64,000 nucleotides of DNA from Axinella damicornis (lineage: Eukaryota > Porifera > Demospongiae > Axinellida > Axinellidae), in the NCBI GenBank assembly GCA_963931865.1, contig OZ007508.1, positions 5,029,446-5,093,445 of the forward strand, given 5' to 3'. Below, one piece after another: positions 11,885 to 23,230 of the stretch; the first letter of the stretch is position 1, and every line of letters begins with the position of its first letter. The notes below the pieces were generated by a model that was given only the letters and a program-made list of their open reading frames with translations, made no database searches and was not told where the DNA came from. Made by a program: the position numbers and the translations under genes.

Positions 11885-12470
11885 TTAACCATGCCTTGGC
11901 CTGGGAAGTTGCTGACTCTTGCAGATCATGGAAGTTGGATAGCTAATAATAGGTGAAGATTGTGGTTTGCCTGTTTGCAGGCCAAGGTAGCCAGGCCAAA
12001 GTTGCCATGGCAGTCTTGTCATGCGGTGTACAGGAGTGGCAATTTGCACAAAAGCTTTTCCACAGAATGGATGTCAAATTCTGTATACTATGTATACGTG
12101 TAGCATGTATATTATTATTCCTGCAAACCACATAACATATAATTATGTTAGCCCACATCTCAAATATATATTTTCCTTGTCTCGTAAGCCTCCCCAGGCT
12201 GGTTACTATTATGCAAGGGACAAAATTTTTTGATTGATTTATTGATTGTATATACCAGGGCTGCTTCTATATCCGCATTCCTGGGAATCGAACAAGCGTG
12301 CACCTGTGACATGGTCATTACTGTAACAGTGTGGTGTCCGAGTATGCAGTGCTCATCAATTATGCCAGCTAGTGTAATTAGGGCCTGGGAATTAAGGACT
12401 AGCTAATTAGTGAATGGATGCATGCCTTGGGGATAATATAAAAGTATGCATACATGCTGGTTGCTATTAG

Positions 12471-12548
12471 CCTTGTTCCCAGGCTCCTCTCCAGCTTTTT
12501 GTGCTACGAAAAGCTCAGGGTATATAGGAGCCTGGGAACGAGGCTAAT
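12471..12548. mobile_element. CTCGTTCCCAG-family hairpin (older, longer copy)
   Basis: Arms TAGCCTTGTTCCCAGGCTCC and the inverse surround an AT-rich loop. The unit B copy is at about 36808-36872. I could not make out a convincing TSD. Confidence 0.65.
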
Positions 12549-12689
12549 CGTTAAGAGGTCAAACTTTTATATAGCTTCTGCCTCATGAAAGCTGTACATG
12601 TAGCTATCAAAACTAGGACCAGTTTGTATCAAGTTGCATAATTATATGCACTGCAGTTTTATTCATGGCCGCTATTATTATCACTCCTA

Positions 12690-12903
12690 TTATCAAGCCT
12701 TTTCATGCCTATTATCAAGCCTTTTCATGCCCCCTTTTCATGCCTATTATCAAGCCTTTTCATGCCTATTATCAAGCCTTTTCATGCCCCCTTTTCATGC
12801 CTATTATCAAGCCTTTTCATGCCTATTATCAAGCCTTTTCATGCCTATTATCATGCCCCCTTTTCATGCCTATTATCAAGCCTTTTCATGCCCCCTTTTC
12901 ATG
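12690..12903 (+). repeat. 22-bp minisatellite
   Basis: Tandem units of CCTATTATCAAGCCTTTTCATG mixed with shorter CCCCCTTTTCATG units, about nine in all. The unit B array (37035-37160) has fewer units. Confidence 0.9.
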
Positions 12904-12938
12904 CACCATCTATTAGCCAGGGTAATTATGACCCTGGC

Positions 12939-12987
12939 TAATATGTACACTATGTACACGAGGAGAGCAGTAACCACGCGCATTTTG
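12939..12987 (-). pseudogene. Remnant 5' end of the cysteine-rich protein gene
   Basis: On the minus strand the first ~11 codons of the gene intact at 37424-37867 survive (start codon and the MRVVTALLVY signal-peptide start). A 9-bp tandem duplication (TATGTACAC) follows, and then unrelated hairpin sequence. The remaining ~640 bp present in unit B is missing. The junction falls at an 8-nt match (GGCTAATA), which suggests a microhomology deletion. Confidence 0.82.
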
Positions 12988-13154
12988 CAAGGTTCTCAGT
13001 GCAGTTCTGGCGATACGCAACACAACCGTGTGGCTTTCCTCTAGCAATTACGCACACCAAGTGCGATCTAGCAGAAATTACGGAAACGGAGATGGAAAGT
13101 CATGCGCATGCGCATTAACTCGTAGTGTTACATATTATACATCATTATAATAAT

Positions 13155-13232
13155 TATGCAACCACACTCTGAACCACACCTATTCTAGGCAGATTTTTGC
13201 TCAATCTGTGTATGATTAGTGTTCTCAGTAAT
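13155..13232. repeat. Half of a 202-bp palindrome, interrupted
   Basis: Corresponds to the right arm of the near-perfect palindrome at 38035-38236 in unit B. The left arm and centre are lost here, and the right arm is split by the element at 13233-13772. Confidence 0.8.
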
Positions 13233-13772
13233 CAGGGCCGGCGCGGCCGGTACGGCCGGTACGGTTTTGGCCGTACCACTTTTTAGTCGCCTAGGTACGG
13301 CTCTGGTGGACTGTTCATAGCTCGTGTCTCAGTCACGCCTTGTTGAGGTACGTATCTTAGTCAGACAGTCTCCAGATCCAAGTCGCTGTGGCCTTGTTGA
13401 AGTAGACTGTTTATAGTTCGTGTCGTCTAAACTGCAAACTCGTCTGTGTGGGGCTCGCTAGCGCTCACGTTCGCCCTAATTAGTAGGCGTGGGCTACCGG
13501 TATACCTTTCGCATCCTAGAAGTTATGCGCGCAAAGCGCGCATTATCGTGACATCTCCATTCAACGTCGACTGTCACGGATGACAAGGAAAGTAGAAAGC
13601 AGTTACAGTGCAGTGCAAAGCACGAAGGTGCCACGAGAGCCCATCCAGACAACTGAAAAATGAAGGCGAAAAAATTTTTCCGCGCTTCGCGCGGACAGAT
13701 CGGCGCTTCGCGCCTCTATTCACTACCTTCGGCCGTGGCCGTACCACTCCAAAATAGCTCGCGCCGGCGCTG
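13233..13772 (+). mobile_element. CAG..CTG element with 5-bp TSD GTAAT
   Basis: 540-bp insertion absent from unit B. The TSD GTAAT is at 13228-13232 and 13773-13777, and the empty site in unit B has one GTAAT. Ends are CAGGGCCGGCGCG and, inverted, CAGCGCCGGCGCG. It shares interior sequence with 3010-3508 and 26983-27510. It is non-coding. Confidence 0.9.
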
Positions 13773-13842
13773 GTAATAGAACTTTTATATTAGCTTTGAC
13801 CAATACATTGACATTATTTATATTAGCTATGCAGATACTATT

Positions 13843-14376
13843 CAGGGGCGGCGGCACGTATTTACAATTGGGAGGGCAATATATATTACACGCTGCCGGA
13901 GGCAGTGCATAGAGGCGCGTAGCGCCGATCAGTCCGTGGTTACTGCTCTCCTCGTGTACAAATTTTCGCCTTCATTTTTCAGCTATCAGGATGGGCTCTC
14001 GTGGCACCTTCGTGCTTTTGCACTGCAAGTTCCAGATGTACGAGGATTGCAGGTCCCGGGGCCGCCATGTGCTTGCTCAAATTTCGCTCACGAACGTCGT
14101 ACACAGGTATACTAGATTGCGGTCTCGTTCCCAAGCCGTTCGGTTTTAGCGCTGGCTACGTAGTCTCGCAGGCCAGACTTTACATGCGAAAAATCGTCTG
14201 GGAACGAGACTACTGGCTACGTCGATAGCTGGACTTGCGCCAGATCAGCAACTCGATTCGCGTACATCGTACGTACACAAGGTTAGCCGAGTCTGCCTAG
14301 TACTAAGTATAGGGCAGCCGTTGGCTGTGGCTAGCTGCTAGGGTTAGGGGAGGCGATGCCCCCCCCTAAATATTTG

Positions 14377-14421
<45 letters not shown>

Positions 14422-14469
14422 CGCTTGCCCCCCCCCCCCCCCCCTGCCCCCCCTGTTCCGCCGCCCCTG
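13843..14469 (+). mobile_element. CAGGGGCGGCGG element with 5-bp TSD CTATT
   Basis: 627-bp insertion absent from unit B. The TSD CTATT is at 13838-13842 and 14470-14474, and the terminal repeats CAGGGGCGGCGG are inverted. It contains a nested hairpin (14161-14212), a 42-nt G run (14380-14421) and a C17 run. Part of its interior matches the element at 39272-39796. Confidence 0.9.
14161..14212. mobile_element. 52-bp hairpin element with 9-bp TSD CTGGCTACG
   Basis: Starts TAGTCTCG and ends CGAGACTA, with a partly paired interior. It is flanked by perfect 9-bp copies CTGGCTACG at 14152-14160 and 14213-14221. It is nested inside the 627-bp element. Confidence 0.88.
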
Positions 14470-14555
14470 CTATTCATGGTACTACAGTGCATCGAATTGC
14501 AGGCAAACCGTGACCTGCAAAGAGAACGCATGCTAAGTGACCTAGCTAGGGGTCG

Positions 14556-17500
14556 ATGGCGCTGCAGATGGATCTAAACAAGGACCGCTACGTGTCCCTG
14601 TTGGAGAAGCTGATCGGAGAGGTGGAGTTCCTGCAGAACAACCCGCCGAGATCCGTACCTCAGGAGGACAGGTGACATCATAGATAATGGACGTCGTACA
14701 GCTGTGGTGATCCGTCTGTGAATATTACATCCTGTTGTTGCATACCGCGTGTTCTTGCACACAGAGCTATCAAGCATCTTCTTGATGCTCTGAAACCGTA
14801 CACAGTTGAGAATGGTGGAGTTCTGAAGGTGGAGCACGTGTGGTATGTGGAGGGGAGGGGGAACCTGACCATTGAGTACACACCAGAGGGAGCCCAGGGT
14901 GAGTGAGGGAACTAGGGCCTGGGGAGGAAGGGGTGGAGTGGGGAGAAAGGGAGGGTGAGACGAAGGTAAAAAGGCTGGATGTAGCCTTGTTCCTAGTTAT
15001 CCCTTCGCTTTCTCCACCAAGTGATCGCTTTCAGTATGCACGTGCGGAGAAGGAAGGTCTAGAAACTGTGGACCACTTTATTCGGTACGAAAGAATGCAA
15101 TTAAGCTTAAGTCACGTCCGTTTACGTCATCCTATTAGTGTGACTGCAGTCAGTCGATTCCGGCACACTAACCTCGTTGGCTACTTGTAGTTCTGTCTGT
15201 TTGGTCATTGTGCAGGAGAGCAGCAAACGCCCGCAACTTCAGACAGTCCTCAACGCTTGTACCGAGCGATTTGAAAGATCACCACGTGACAGCTTCAATC
15301 TGATTGGCTCTACCCGATTCCCCCGAGTAGAGCCCAAGCAAAGTGGTTGAAAGTTTCTAGATCCTCCTTTTCCCCGTGTGGTCACATGAGTTGATCCGTG
15401 CTAGCTCGCTAGACTACCTTGTTCCCAGCATCTAGACTAGACTACAGCATCTAGCCCGCTAGACTACAGCATCTGTTATTGTTTGTCATATTACATCATA
15501 GATTCCGTGAAGCCACAGACCTAACAATTTAGATGCTAAATTAGATGGCCATCATGTCCACGTTTTCTGCATTCAATGAGACAGCATCATACTGTCCGTA
15601 GTGAATATGTGGCTTGGTAAGCTAACTGCACGTTTTTCTCTTGTTCTCTTGTGATCAGAGAGGACAGTGGCATTTGTCGGGAGTCACCTGGACGTGGTCC
15701 CGGCCAACCCTGAGACATGGGAGAGGAACCCCTTCAAGCTCTGTGTGGAGGTAGGGAGGGATGATACCACATGACTGTCACATGACATTTCTTAGGCTTT
15801 GGAGTGATGTCATTTGGAGCATTCCGTATATAATTGATCGACATAAAGATCCTTAACTCTTTAGGGCCCAAATTTATTGAAATCTCCCCCCACAGCATAA
15901 ATTGGCATTTACACACAGCGTTTAGCGTTGCCTAGGCCTATATATAGGGCGCGCAGTGTCCAGCAAAACTCGGGGGAGTGCCCCTGGCTGTTAGCAGTAA
16001 TGATTACACTCACCGTTCACCAAGGCAGGAAGGGGCGGAGGCACTGGGTGGAGCCGGTAACTGAGCTAGCTCTCTAGTTATCGCGCCGTTCGACCAGCTG
16101 CTAAAACTCGACTGTCGTCTTGCCATACGCGGAGGACCATCGCTACTTACTTTATTGCTGGAGAGGGGAGACCAACAGTAAGTCGAAACAGGAGCGTTAT
16201 TGCAAGTAAGCGTATACTGACGGCGAGATAAGGCTTTTTAACTTTACCGTTCGATCGACTTACAATGGCGGACTTGTTTCTGCCCACAACAGCTGCCAGC
16301 TAAGACACTTGGCGCCCTTGATTCTGTTGTTATACAGAGGGGGATTACCAACAAGTCTCCAGGAGTAGTGCTGGTCCAAGCCCGTCCATCGCTAGAAAGT
16401 GAGAAGCCATAGTACATCGTTCTGTAATACGCGTGACTTTTGGCGGATATATCCGCTATGGGCCCTAAAGAGTTAACCGATTATTGGCGGTAAAATCAAT
16501 CTGTGTGAAGTCTGTTTATGAGTATGTTAGGGAGCACCGTGTAGAGGGAACGAGAAATGCAATGCTTCAAACTTGTAGCAAACCATGACAAGTTCAGCTC
16601 AATAAAGTAACAGTACATACAGCGTATTTCTCCACACCAATTATTCGACCCCTAAGAATCAGTGTTAACCCATGGAGCAATATCGCAGCACTAATTCTGT
16701 ATTATAGACAACTTAGGTATGTAGGGACATTGCAACCTGGGTATAATTAAGGGCAACGTCATTGTGTATGGGCAACATGCACACATATGGGCAACATGGG
16801 TGTAACATGGGCATGTAATGTGGGCAACATGTGGCAACCTGGCATATTGGCCCAGGGTAGGTTTGATAGATCTAGAGGAGCAGAGCAGGAAATAGAGGGC
16901 ATATCAGCCGATGAATATTTTAATGGTACCTATTGCCTTGTATTTAAAAAAGACAAAAGATCTTAAGTTTTGGACTAATTTATCAAGAAAACTTACCCCC
17001 CATACACACACCTCACCAGGGAGACAAGCTGTATGGCCGTGGTACCACGGACTGCCTGGGACACGTGGCACTGATCACCGAGCTGTTCATTCAGCTGGCA
17101 GAGAAGAAGCCGAACCTGAAATACTCTGTTGTTGCTGTCTTCATTGCCAGGTGAGCTGAGATGTCCTGCAGCTGGGGATATAGTGGCCTCGTTCCCAGGT
17201 GCTGCCGAGTGCCTGGGAATGAGACTAGGAATATAGCAACCTACCTCAACTAGAAGTGGCTTACTCAAGCAGTTGTTATACTTGATTCTATCAAGAGTTC
17301 TATTCTACTACCTCTGTTCCCTCCCCCCTCCTTCCCCTCCCCTCCTTTCCCTTCTCCTTCCCCTCCCTCCCACCTTCCTTCCCTCCCTCCCCTCCATTCT
17401 CCCCACTCTTTCCCTCCCACTCATCTCCCTTCTCCTCCCCCCTCCCATCCCACACAGTGAGGAAAACAACTCAATCGATATCCCGGGAGTGGGTGTGGAC

Positions 17501-20500
17501 AAGATGATGCAGTGTGGGAAACTGGACCACCTCAAGAACGGACCCATCTATTGGGTGGACTCTGCCGACACTGACCTCTGCATGGGTGAGGACATAGGAA
17601 TTTCATGTGACTGTCATGTGATGGTTTGTGGATTGTTAGAGTCAGGACTACCCCAGTAGGGTATATTACACTGGCCTATTCATGTGCCTAATGATGTGAA
17701 TTGAGATTGGGCTGTGATATGACCAGAACTATGTGACAACTAGTGCCACACACTCCGGGTCGGTGACTCGGTGAGCCATGGTTTCCCTTTGTAAACAGCT
17801 GAAATGGAGGCTACCTGTTCTGGCTGGAGACATATAGGGGTACCTAGCCTCTGAAGGGCATAGGAAAGAAGAGCTCAATTGCTTTGTCAGTAGAAAACGT
17901 CACCAATGACCATGCAAACTTCACGGCCAGACCATATATGTACGTTTTTGACCGTCATGTAGTATACAGTAGTTCATGATTTGTGAGAAATTAAATGTAT
18001 GCACATACAGTTGATACCACGGGGCCTAGTTACAAGACTATACTCAATCCCTACAACTCCTTCCTCTCCCCACCGTCCCCCCTCACACACCCATTCGCAC
18101 GCATATCTCCCATACGTGCTCACACACGCACACATACACATGCACTCCACAGCTACAGCTGCTGCGGTAATGTGGAAGATAAAGTTCAAAGGTCATCTCT
18201 TCCACTCGGGCCTGCCCCACAAAGGGATCAACTCCATTGAACTAGGCAGTGAGGCCATTGCGTATATCCAACGGAGATTTTATGAGGACTTCCCTGCCGT
18301 GAGTATGTACGTGTGTGTGTATGCATGTGTAATTAGTGTCAGGACTCCATCTAGACTAGTCAACAACATATTGCAAGGGTATGCAATCCCAGTTATACCT
18401 ACCTCCTACCTCATATCCATTCTCCTCAGCACCCTAGTGAGGAGCGCTACCACTTTCTCACACCCTCCACAATGAAGCCCACCCGGGTCACATGTTCTGA
18501 GGGGTCCGTCAATCAGATACCTCCGTGGACCGAGATTTGTGGAGACATTCGGCTCACACCCTTTTATAATATATATGACTGCATGAAGAAGCTGGAGGGT
18601 TACGTGAAGAAACTCAACGATGGTGAGTCATGTGACTTCCTTAGCAACCAGCTTGTGACCCTGCACTGTCCTCAGAAATATGATCATGTTGTTTCAGTTC
18701 ACTCCCTCCCTCCCTCCCTCCCTCCCTCCCTCCCTCCCTCCCTCCCTCCCTCCCTCCCTCCCTCCCTCCCTCCCTCCCTCCCTCCCTCCCTCCCTCCCTC
18801 CCTCCCCCCCCCCCCCCCCCCCCAGATATCACCCAGCTACCCACGCGAGGACCCTGCAGTAAGTATGAGCTTGATCTGGAGGGGGGAACATTTCGCGGAG
18901 AGCTGGAGTTAACATTTCCGGGAGATCCATTGAAGGTGAGTGAAGTGTTGTCTTTAGTGACTTGTGTATTTACACGGGGTAGGCTGCACAGTGTATACCA
19001 GAGACACTGTGGGACACTAGGTGTCTCCACACTGTGACTATGTCATAATTAAATGTGTGCTCTCTTGATTTGAGGTATGATCCGTAAGAATGTCAAATCA
19101 TCCGATTGTGGAAATGGTTCATGTCACTTTAGAGCACTGAAAGGTGCATGGGTTTTGATCTTAGGGTTCGCCACAGAGCTAACGAGGGCCTGGAGAAAAC
19201 ATATAGAGCATACGCATTTTGGATAGGGTTGGGCACATCACTAGTGTAGCTCCCCCCTCCAAACCCCCCACTTCCATACCTCACAGACACCATACCTCAC
19301 AGACACACACATACACACAGGCTTAGTGTATGGATACAGAGTTCTAGGTATATATATATCAAGAATGCATAAGTAGGTCGCAAGACGCCAGTTATTTCAA
19401 CTTATAAACTGAATTACAGCGAGGGGCAACCGCACTCCTGGTAGCCGTTGAAACGCCGGCTGCGACTCGCCGTAGCGCAAGCTAAGTTAGTTCCAATTAC
19501 CGCACATGCCACGTGGCAACCACGCTCGGTCGATCGCGAGCAATGGCGGCCAAAAGGAAGACAGACATTATTACAGCACTCACAACTTAGCCAGCGCGGT
19601 GAGTTTTGGCATGTAAGTGTCAGTGAACGACAGCGATCACGGCCGTGTGGTCAGAATCTTCGTGTGCCTTTCTTAAGAACGGTAGTGCCACCGGAAGTCG
19701 GAGAGAACGCTCGAGCAATGGCGGCCACGGCGAGACAAAAGCGCTTGTATCTCCACCACCAAGATGAGTTTCAGCACAATTATTATGTGGTTGTGTCACT
19801 GCATCATAGCGATCACGGCGGTGTAGTCAGAATCTTTGTAGGCCGTTCCGAAGTACTCAAACGTTTATTAATTACATTATTTACGAGGGGCAACCGCACT
19901 CCTGGTAGCCGTTGCAACTCCGCGGTTGCCTCGCAGTAGCGCAAGCTAATTATTGCAATTCGTTCCAATTAACGCACATGCCACGTGGCAACCACGCTCA
20001 GTCGAACGCTAGCAATGGCGACCAAAGGGAAGACACGAAATTATAACAGCAGTTACAACCTTGCCAGCACGGTGAGTTTCGGTATGTAACCGTCAGTGAA
20101 CAACAGCGATTACGGCTGTGTGGTCAGAATCTTTATGGGCCCTTCGTATGACTGTACTGGCAACCAACGTCGAAGAGAACGATCGAGCAATGGCGGCCGA
20201 CGGCTCGACAAAAGCGCTTGTATCTCCATCACCAAGGTGAGTTTCGCCACAATTATTGTGTGGTTGTGTCACTGCATGATAGCGATCACGATGGTGTAGT
20301 CAGAATCTTTGTAGACCTTTCCTGCGTGCTGTGAGGTTTGATTATTTAATTATTTAGATTATTTAGATTATTTATTTACGCGGCACAATTTTTCCCCTAC
20401 CAGGAGTGTAACGAGGGGCAACCGCACTCCTGGTAGCCGCGTTGCAACCCCGGTTGCGACTCGCCGTAGCGAAGCTAAATATTGCAATTCGTTCCAATTA

Positions 20501-21629
20501 CCGCACAGGCCACGTGGCAACCACGCTCAGTCGATCGCAAGCAATGGCGACCAAAAGGACGACAAAACATTATTACAGCACTCACAACTTAGCCAGCACG
20601 GTGAGTTTTGGCGTGTAAGCGTCAGTGAACGACAGCGATCACGGCCGTGTAGTCAGAATCTTCGTGTGCCTTTCCATAGAACGGTACTGCCACCGGAAGT
20701 CGAAGGAGCGCTCGAGCAATGGCGGCCAACGGCGAGACAAAAGCGTTCATATCTCCACCACCAAGGTGAGTTTCAGCGCAATTATTTTGATTTTGTGTCA
20801 CTGCATCATAGCGATCACGATGGTGTAGTCAGAATCTTTGTAGGCCATTCCGAAGTAGTCAAACGTTTATTATTTAGATTAATTACATTACACGGCACAA
20901 TTTTTCCTATACCAGGAGTGTAACATTATTTACGCGGCACAATTTTTCCTATACCAGGAGTGTAATTAACAGGTTTTGCAATCATAGCAGCTAGTCTATC
21001 CCACTATCCTCACTTGAGAGCCATAGGTTTCATTTACGTCACATGCAGATGTCCACCCACACCCCATGCCTCTACCTAGGCATTTGTTGCTTGCCATATA
21101 AAATGGTGCTCATCGTCAGTTCATCCCGACCATGTGGTCATGCAGGGCATAGCATGCAGCTTGGATTCAGATGGTTTCAAGAAACTGGATGAGGCCACAA
21201 GAGAGGTGGTTGGTGAGAGCAATCCATACTCTGACTGCGGAAGCTTGCCTCTGGTTGCTGACTTGCAGGAGGCAGGGTTTGATGTGCAGGTGGGTTGGTA
21301 GTGTGATAGTCACATGATAGTTACATTAGTGGGTGGGCTGTCATGTGACTCCCCTTTCCCTTCCTTCCCTCCTCTCCCCTTTCTCCCCTCCCTCCCCTCC
21401 CCTCCCTCCCTCCCTCCCTCCCTCCCTCCCTCCCTCCCTCCCTCCCTCCCTCCCTCCCTCCCTCCCTCCCTCCCTCCCTCCCTCCCTCTCTCCCTCCCTC
21501 CCTCATCCCCAGATCTGTGGCTATGGTCACAGCAGTGTTTACCACGGTGACAATGAATACTGCACTCTCTCTGTAATGGAGAAGGGATTCAAGATCCTGT
21601 GCACACTGCTCAACAAGTTCAACCAGTAG
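14556..21629 (+). CDS. ArgE-like M20 metallopeptidase/deacetylase, gene A2 (10 exons)
   Basis: Exons: 14556-14671, 14765-14898, 15659-15750, 17020-17150, 17458-17585, 18153-18298, 18430-18622, 18826-18935, 21146-21289, 21513-21629. They total 1311 nt, or 436 residues. The exon plan and M20 metal residues are the same as in A1, but protein type 2 differs: MALQMDLN start, RTVAFVGSHLDVV, IASEENNS for IACEENNS, and KKLEGYVK for KKAEGYVK. Exon 3 gains one codon by its acceptor position. Exon 5 carries a private 6-bp insertion (NSIDIPG for NSIPG in B2) that keeps the frame. A zinc-dependent amidohydrolase of the ArgE/acylase group is expected, with the substrate not established. Intron 3 holds a TTAA element, and intron 8 holds a 1.5-kb repeat insertion absent from B2. 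Confidence 0.9.
15857..16472 (+). mobile_element. piggyBac-type non-autonomous element (TTAA TSD) in intron 3 of A2
   Basis: 616 bp, flanked by TTAA at 15853-15856 and 16473-16476. The terminal repeats CTCTTTAGGGCCCA are inverted and match without error. Unit B has lost a larger stretch here, so no empty site can be read. It has no transposase frame. Confidence 0.88.
17184..17227. mobile_element. 44-bp hairpin element, orthologue of 41267-41310
   Basis: Arms GCCTCGTTCCCAGG and the inverse. Flanking 9-mers GGGATATAG and GGAATATAG match at 8 of 9 positions. It lies in intron 4 of A2 and is shared with B2, so it predates the split of the units. Confidence 0.8.
17300..17452 (+). repeat. Pyrimidine-rich tract, intron 4 of A2
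   Basis: A CCCT/CCTT-rich stretch that ends at the exon 5 acceptor. The equivalent tract in B2 is at 41395-41560. Confidence 0.85.
18703..18825 (+). repeat. (CCCT)n then C-run at exon 8 acceptor of A2
   Basis: Pure CCCT units followed by ~19 C that abut the acceptor AG. B2 has a CCCT array of similar length but no long C run (43482-43574). Confidence 0.93.
19415..20965 (+). repeat. 1.5-kb insertion of ~500-bp tandem units, unit A only
   Basis: Three diverged tandem units start near 19420, 19885 and 20413. Each opens with GAGGGGCAACCGCACTCCTG and contains a CGATCACGG(C/A)(C/G/T)GTGT-like segment and an ATGGCGGCC or ATGGCGACC segment. The right end reads TACCAGGAGTGTAA, partly complementary to the CACTCCTGGTA near the left end, which suggests a terminal inverted repeat. 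Unit B lacks it. I trust none of the short frames. Confidence 0.8.
21350..21510 (+). repeat. (CCCT)n array, last intron of A2
   Basis: Pyrimidine microsatellite ending at the acceptor before exon 10. The B2 equivalent (45093-45350) is about 100 nt longer. Confidence 0.93.
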
Positions 21630-23230
21630 ATGGAAGTGAATAGTAAACACAATTAGTGGAATGTCCCCCATATTTTGGAATTTCAGCATTGGTGACGTTC
21701 CTTATAAATGTTATGCTATCTGCATGCGTGTCAACGTAAGCGCCATGTGGTCTGTCACTGGTGCTATGAGCAAGGGGTTGGGCAAATTAGTTTTAGGTCG
21801 TGCATCATGCAGTAATTAGCCGTGTATAATACAGGAGGCACATTGTGTAATTTGTCTGAACCCAGGAGAAGCAGCTGCTGTAGTGATAAGCCCTCTTTAT
21901 GATTGGTCTGTAATTACACACACTCAGGCAGCATCAGCTTTTTGTTCCTTTACCTGCTTGTAAATTATCGTCATGATGTTGCAAGTAATGCTCCTAGCTA
22001 GCATACAGAATGCTTACTTGATTATGGGGAGCATGCTTATAGGAACTGATCATGCATGACCTAGCTCCTGTGTACCCATCCTCATGGAGAAACAGATCAT
22101 TCACTAGCTCCTGCAGGTGTACTCATCCTCATGGAGAAACAGATCATCCTAGCTCTAGCTAGCTCCTGTGTACCCATCCTCATGGAGAAACAGATCATCC
22201 ACGTGATAATACAGGACAGGGCTGGCTAGGAGTAGGTTAATATAGCCAGCTGGGTATTGCTTTAAAATGTTTTTCGATTGTTCATTCTAAAGTCCAGTTC
22301 CACCGCTCCAGTCCAGGTCTGTTATTTATGCTTCAACATAGAGTGCACGTGGCAATCCATGTACCAAAAATAAATAAGAGCTGCATGTAGGAACTTTACT
22401 TCAAATGAAAAGGATCTGTTTATAGCACTTATCTGTGGTCTATGAAAGTTCTCAGCCCTTGCTATAGCAGACACGTTTGTATACTCCTGGCCCATGTGTT
22501 ACAAACAAGCTATAGGGTCGAAAACTTCACTTAATGCACCTGTAGCAGCCAAATGAGCCCAGAGAATACATATACCCATAAGAATTGAACTGGAGGTTAA
22601 TATTAGGCATTAATACTTTGTGTTAACGTTGAGCGCTTCAGTCGGTCAAATGCATATCTCATAACAGGACCCTATAGCTATTGTTGAGGAATGTAAATAG
22701 GAGCATGCATGTGAACAGTTCAGGCAACGAATGCAGTTGTCCAAAAATGGATCCATTTAAAAATAACAGCTATAGCTAGGCGAGAGAGATGGGTGACCAT
22801 AAGAAGTTTGAATATCCATGATCCAGTTGTCTACATGTATCTCTGTTGCAGCCTCCAGATTGAAACTGCATGAGAATTGGAATGTCTGTTTGTAATGTGC
22901 CAACAATGACTTTTTGGGGAATATTTATAGCTTCCCTGAGTTGTCAAAAAATGGATACAAAGTTGCCAAGAATGGCTTCCAACATCATTGCCTGGAATTA
23001 GACACTGCAGACTGCATACCAAGCTAGTTGGCCAGCTTATGGCTCACAATGGTTGCCAATTGGAAGACATGCAGCTAGCACTCATAGGATATTATACCAT
23101 GCACTTCTCTGACAGAGTAATATTAGACAGCAAGCACTAATTTCAGTTTTAGTGCTAATTACAAATCTGAAAAATGCATTTAGCTAACTGAAAATAGTGT
23201 TGTAGCCAATTGTGGTCACACAGAGCTGCA
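21630..23230. other. Convergent intergenic region with 43-45-bp minisatellite
   Basis: Lies between the 3' ends of A2 and the minus-strand glycosyltransferase. I see no gene. Three units of a ~44-bp repeat containing CCTCATGGAGAAACAGATCA occupy 22061-22200. Unit B has six (45910-46170). Confidence 0.8.
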
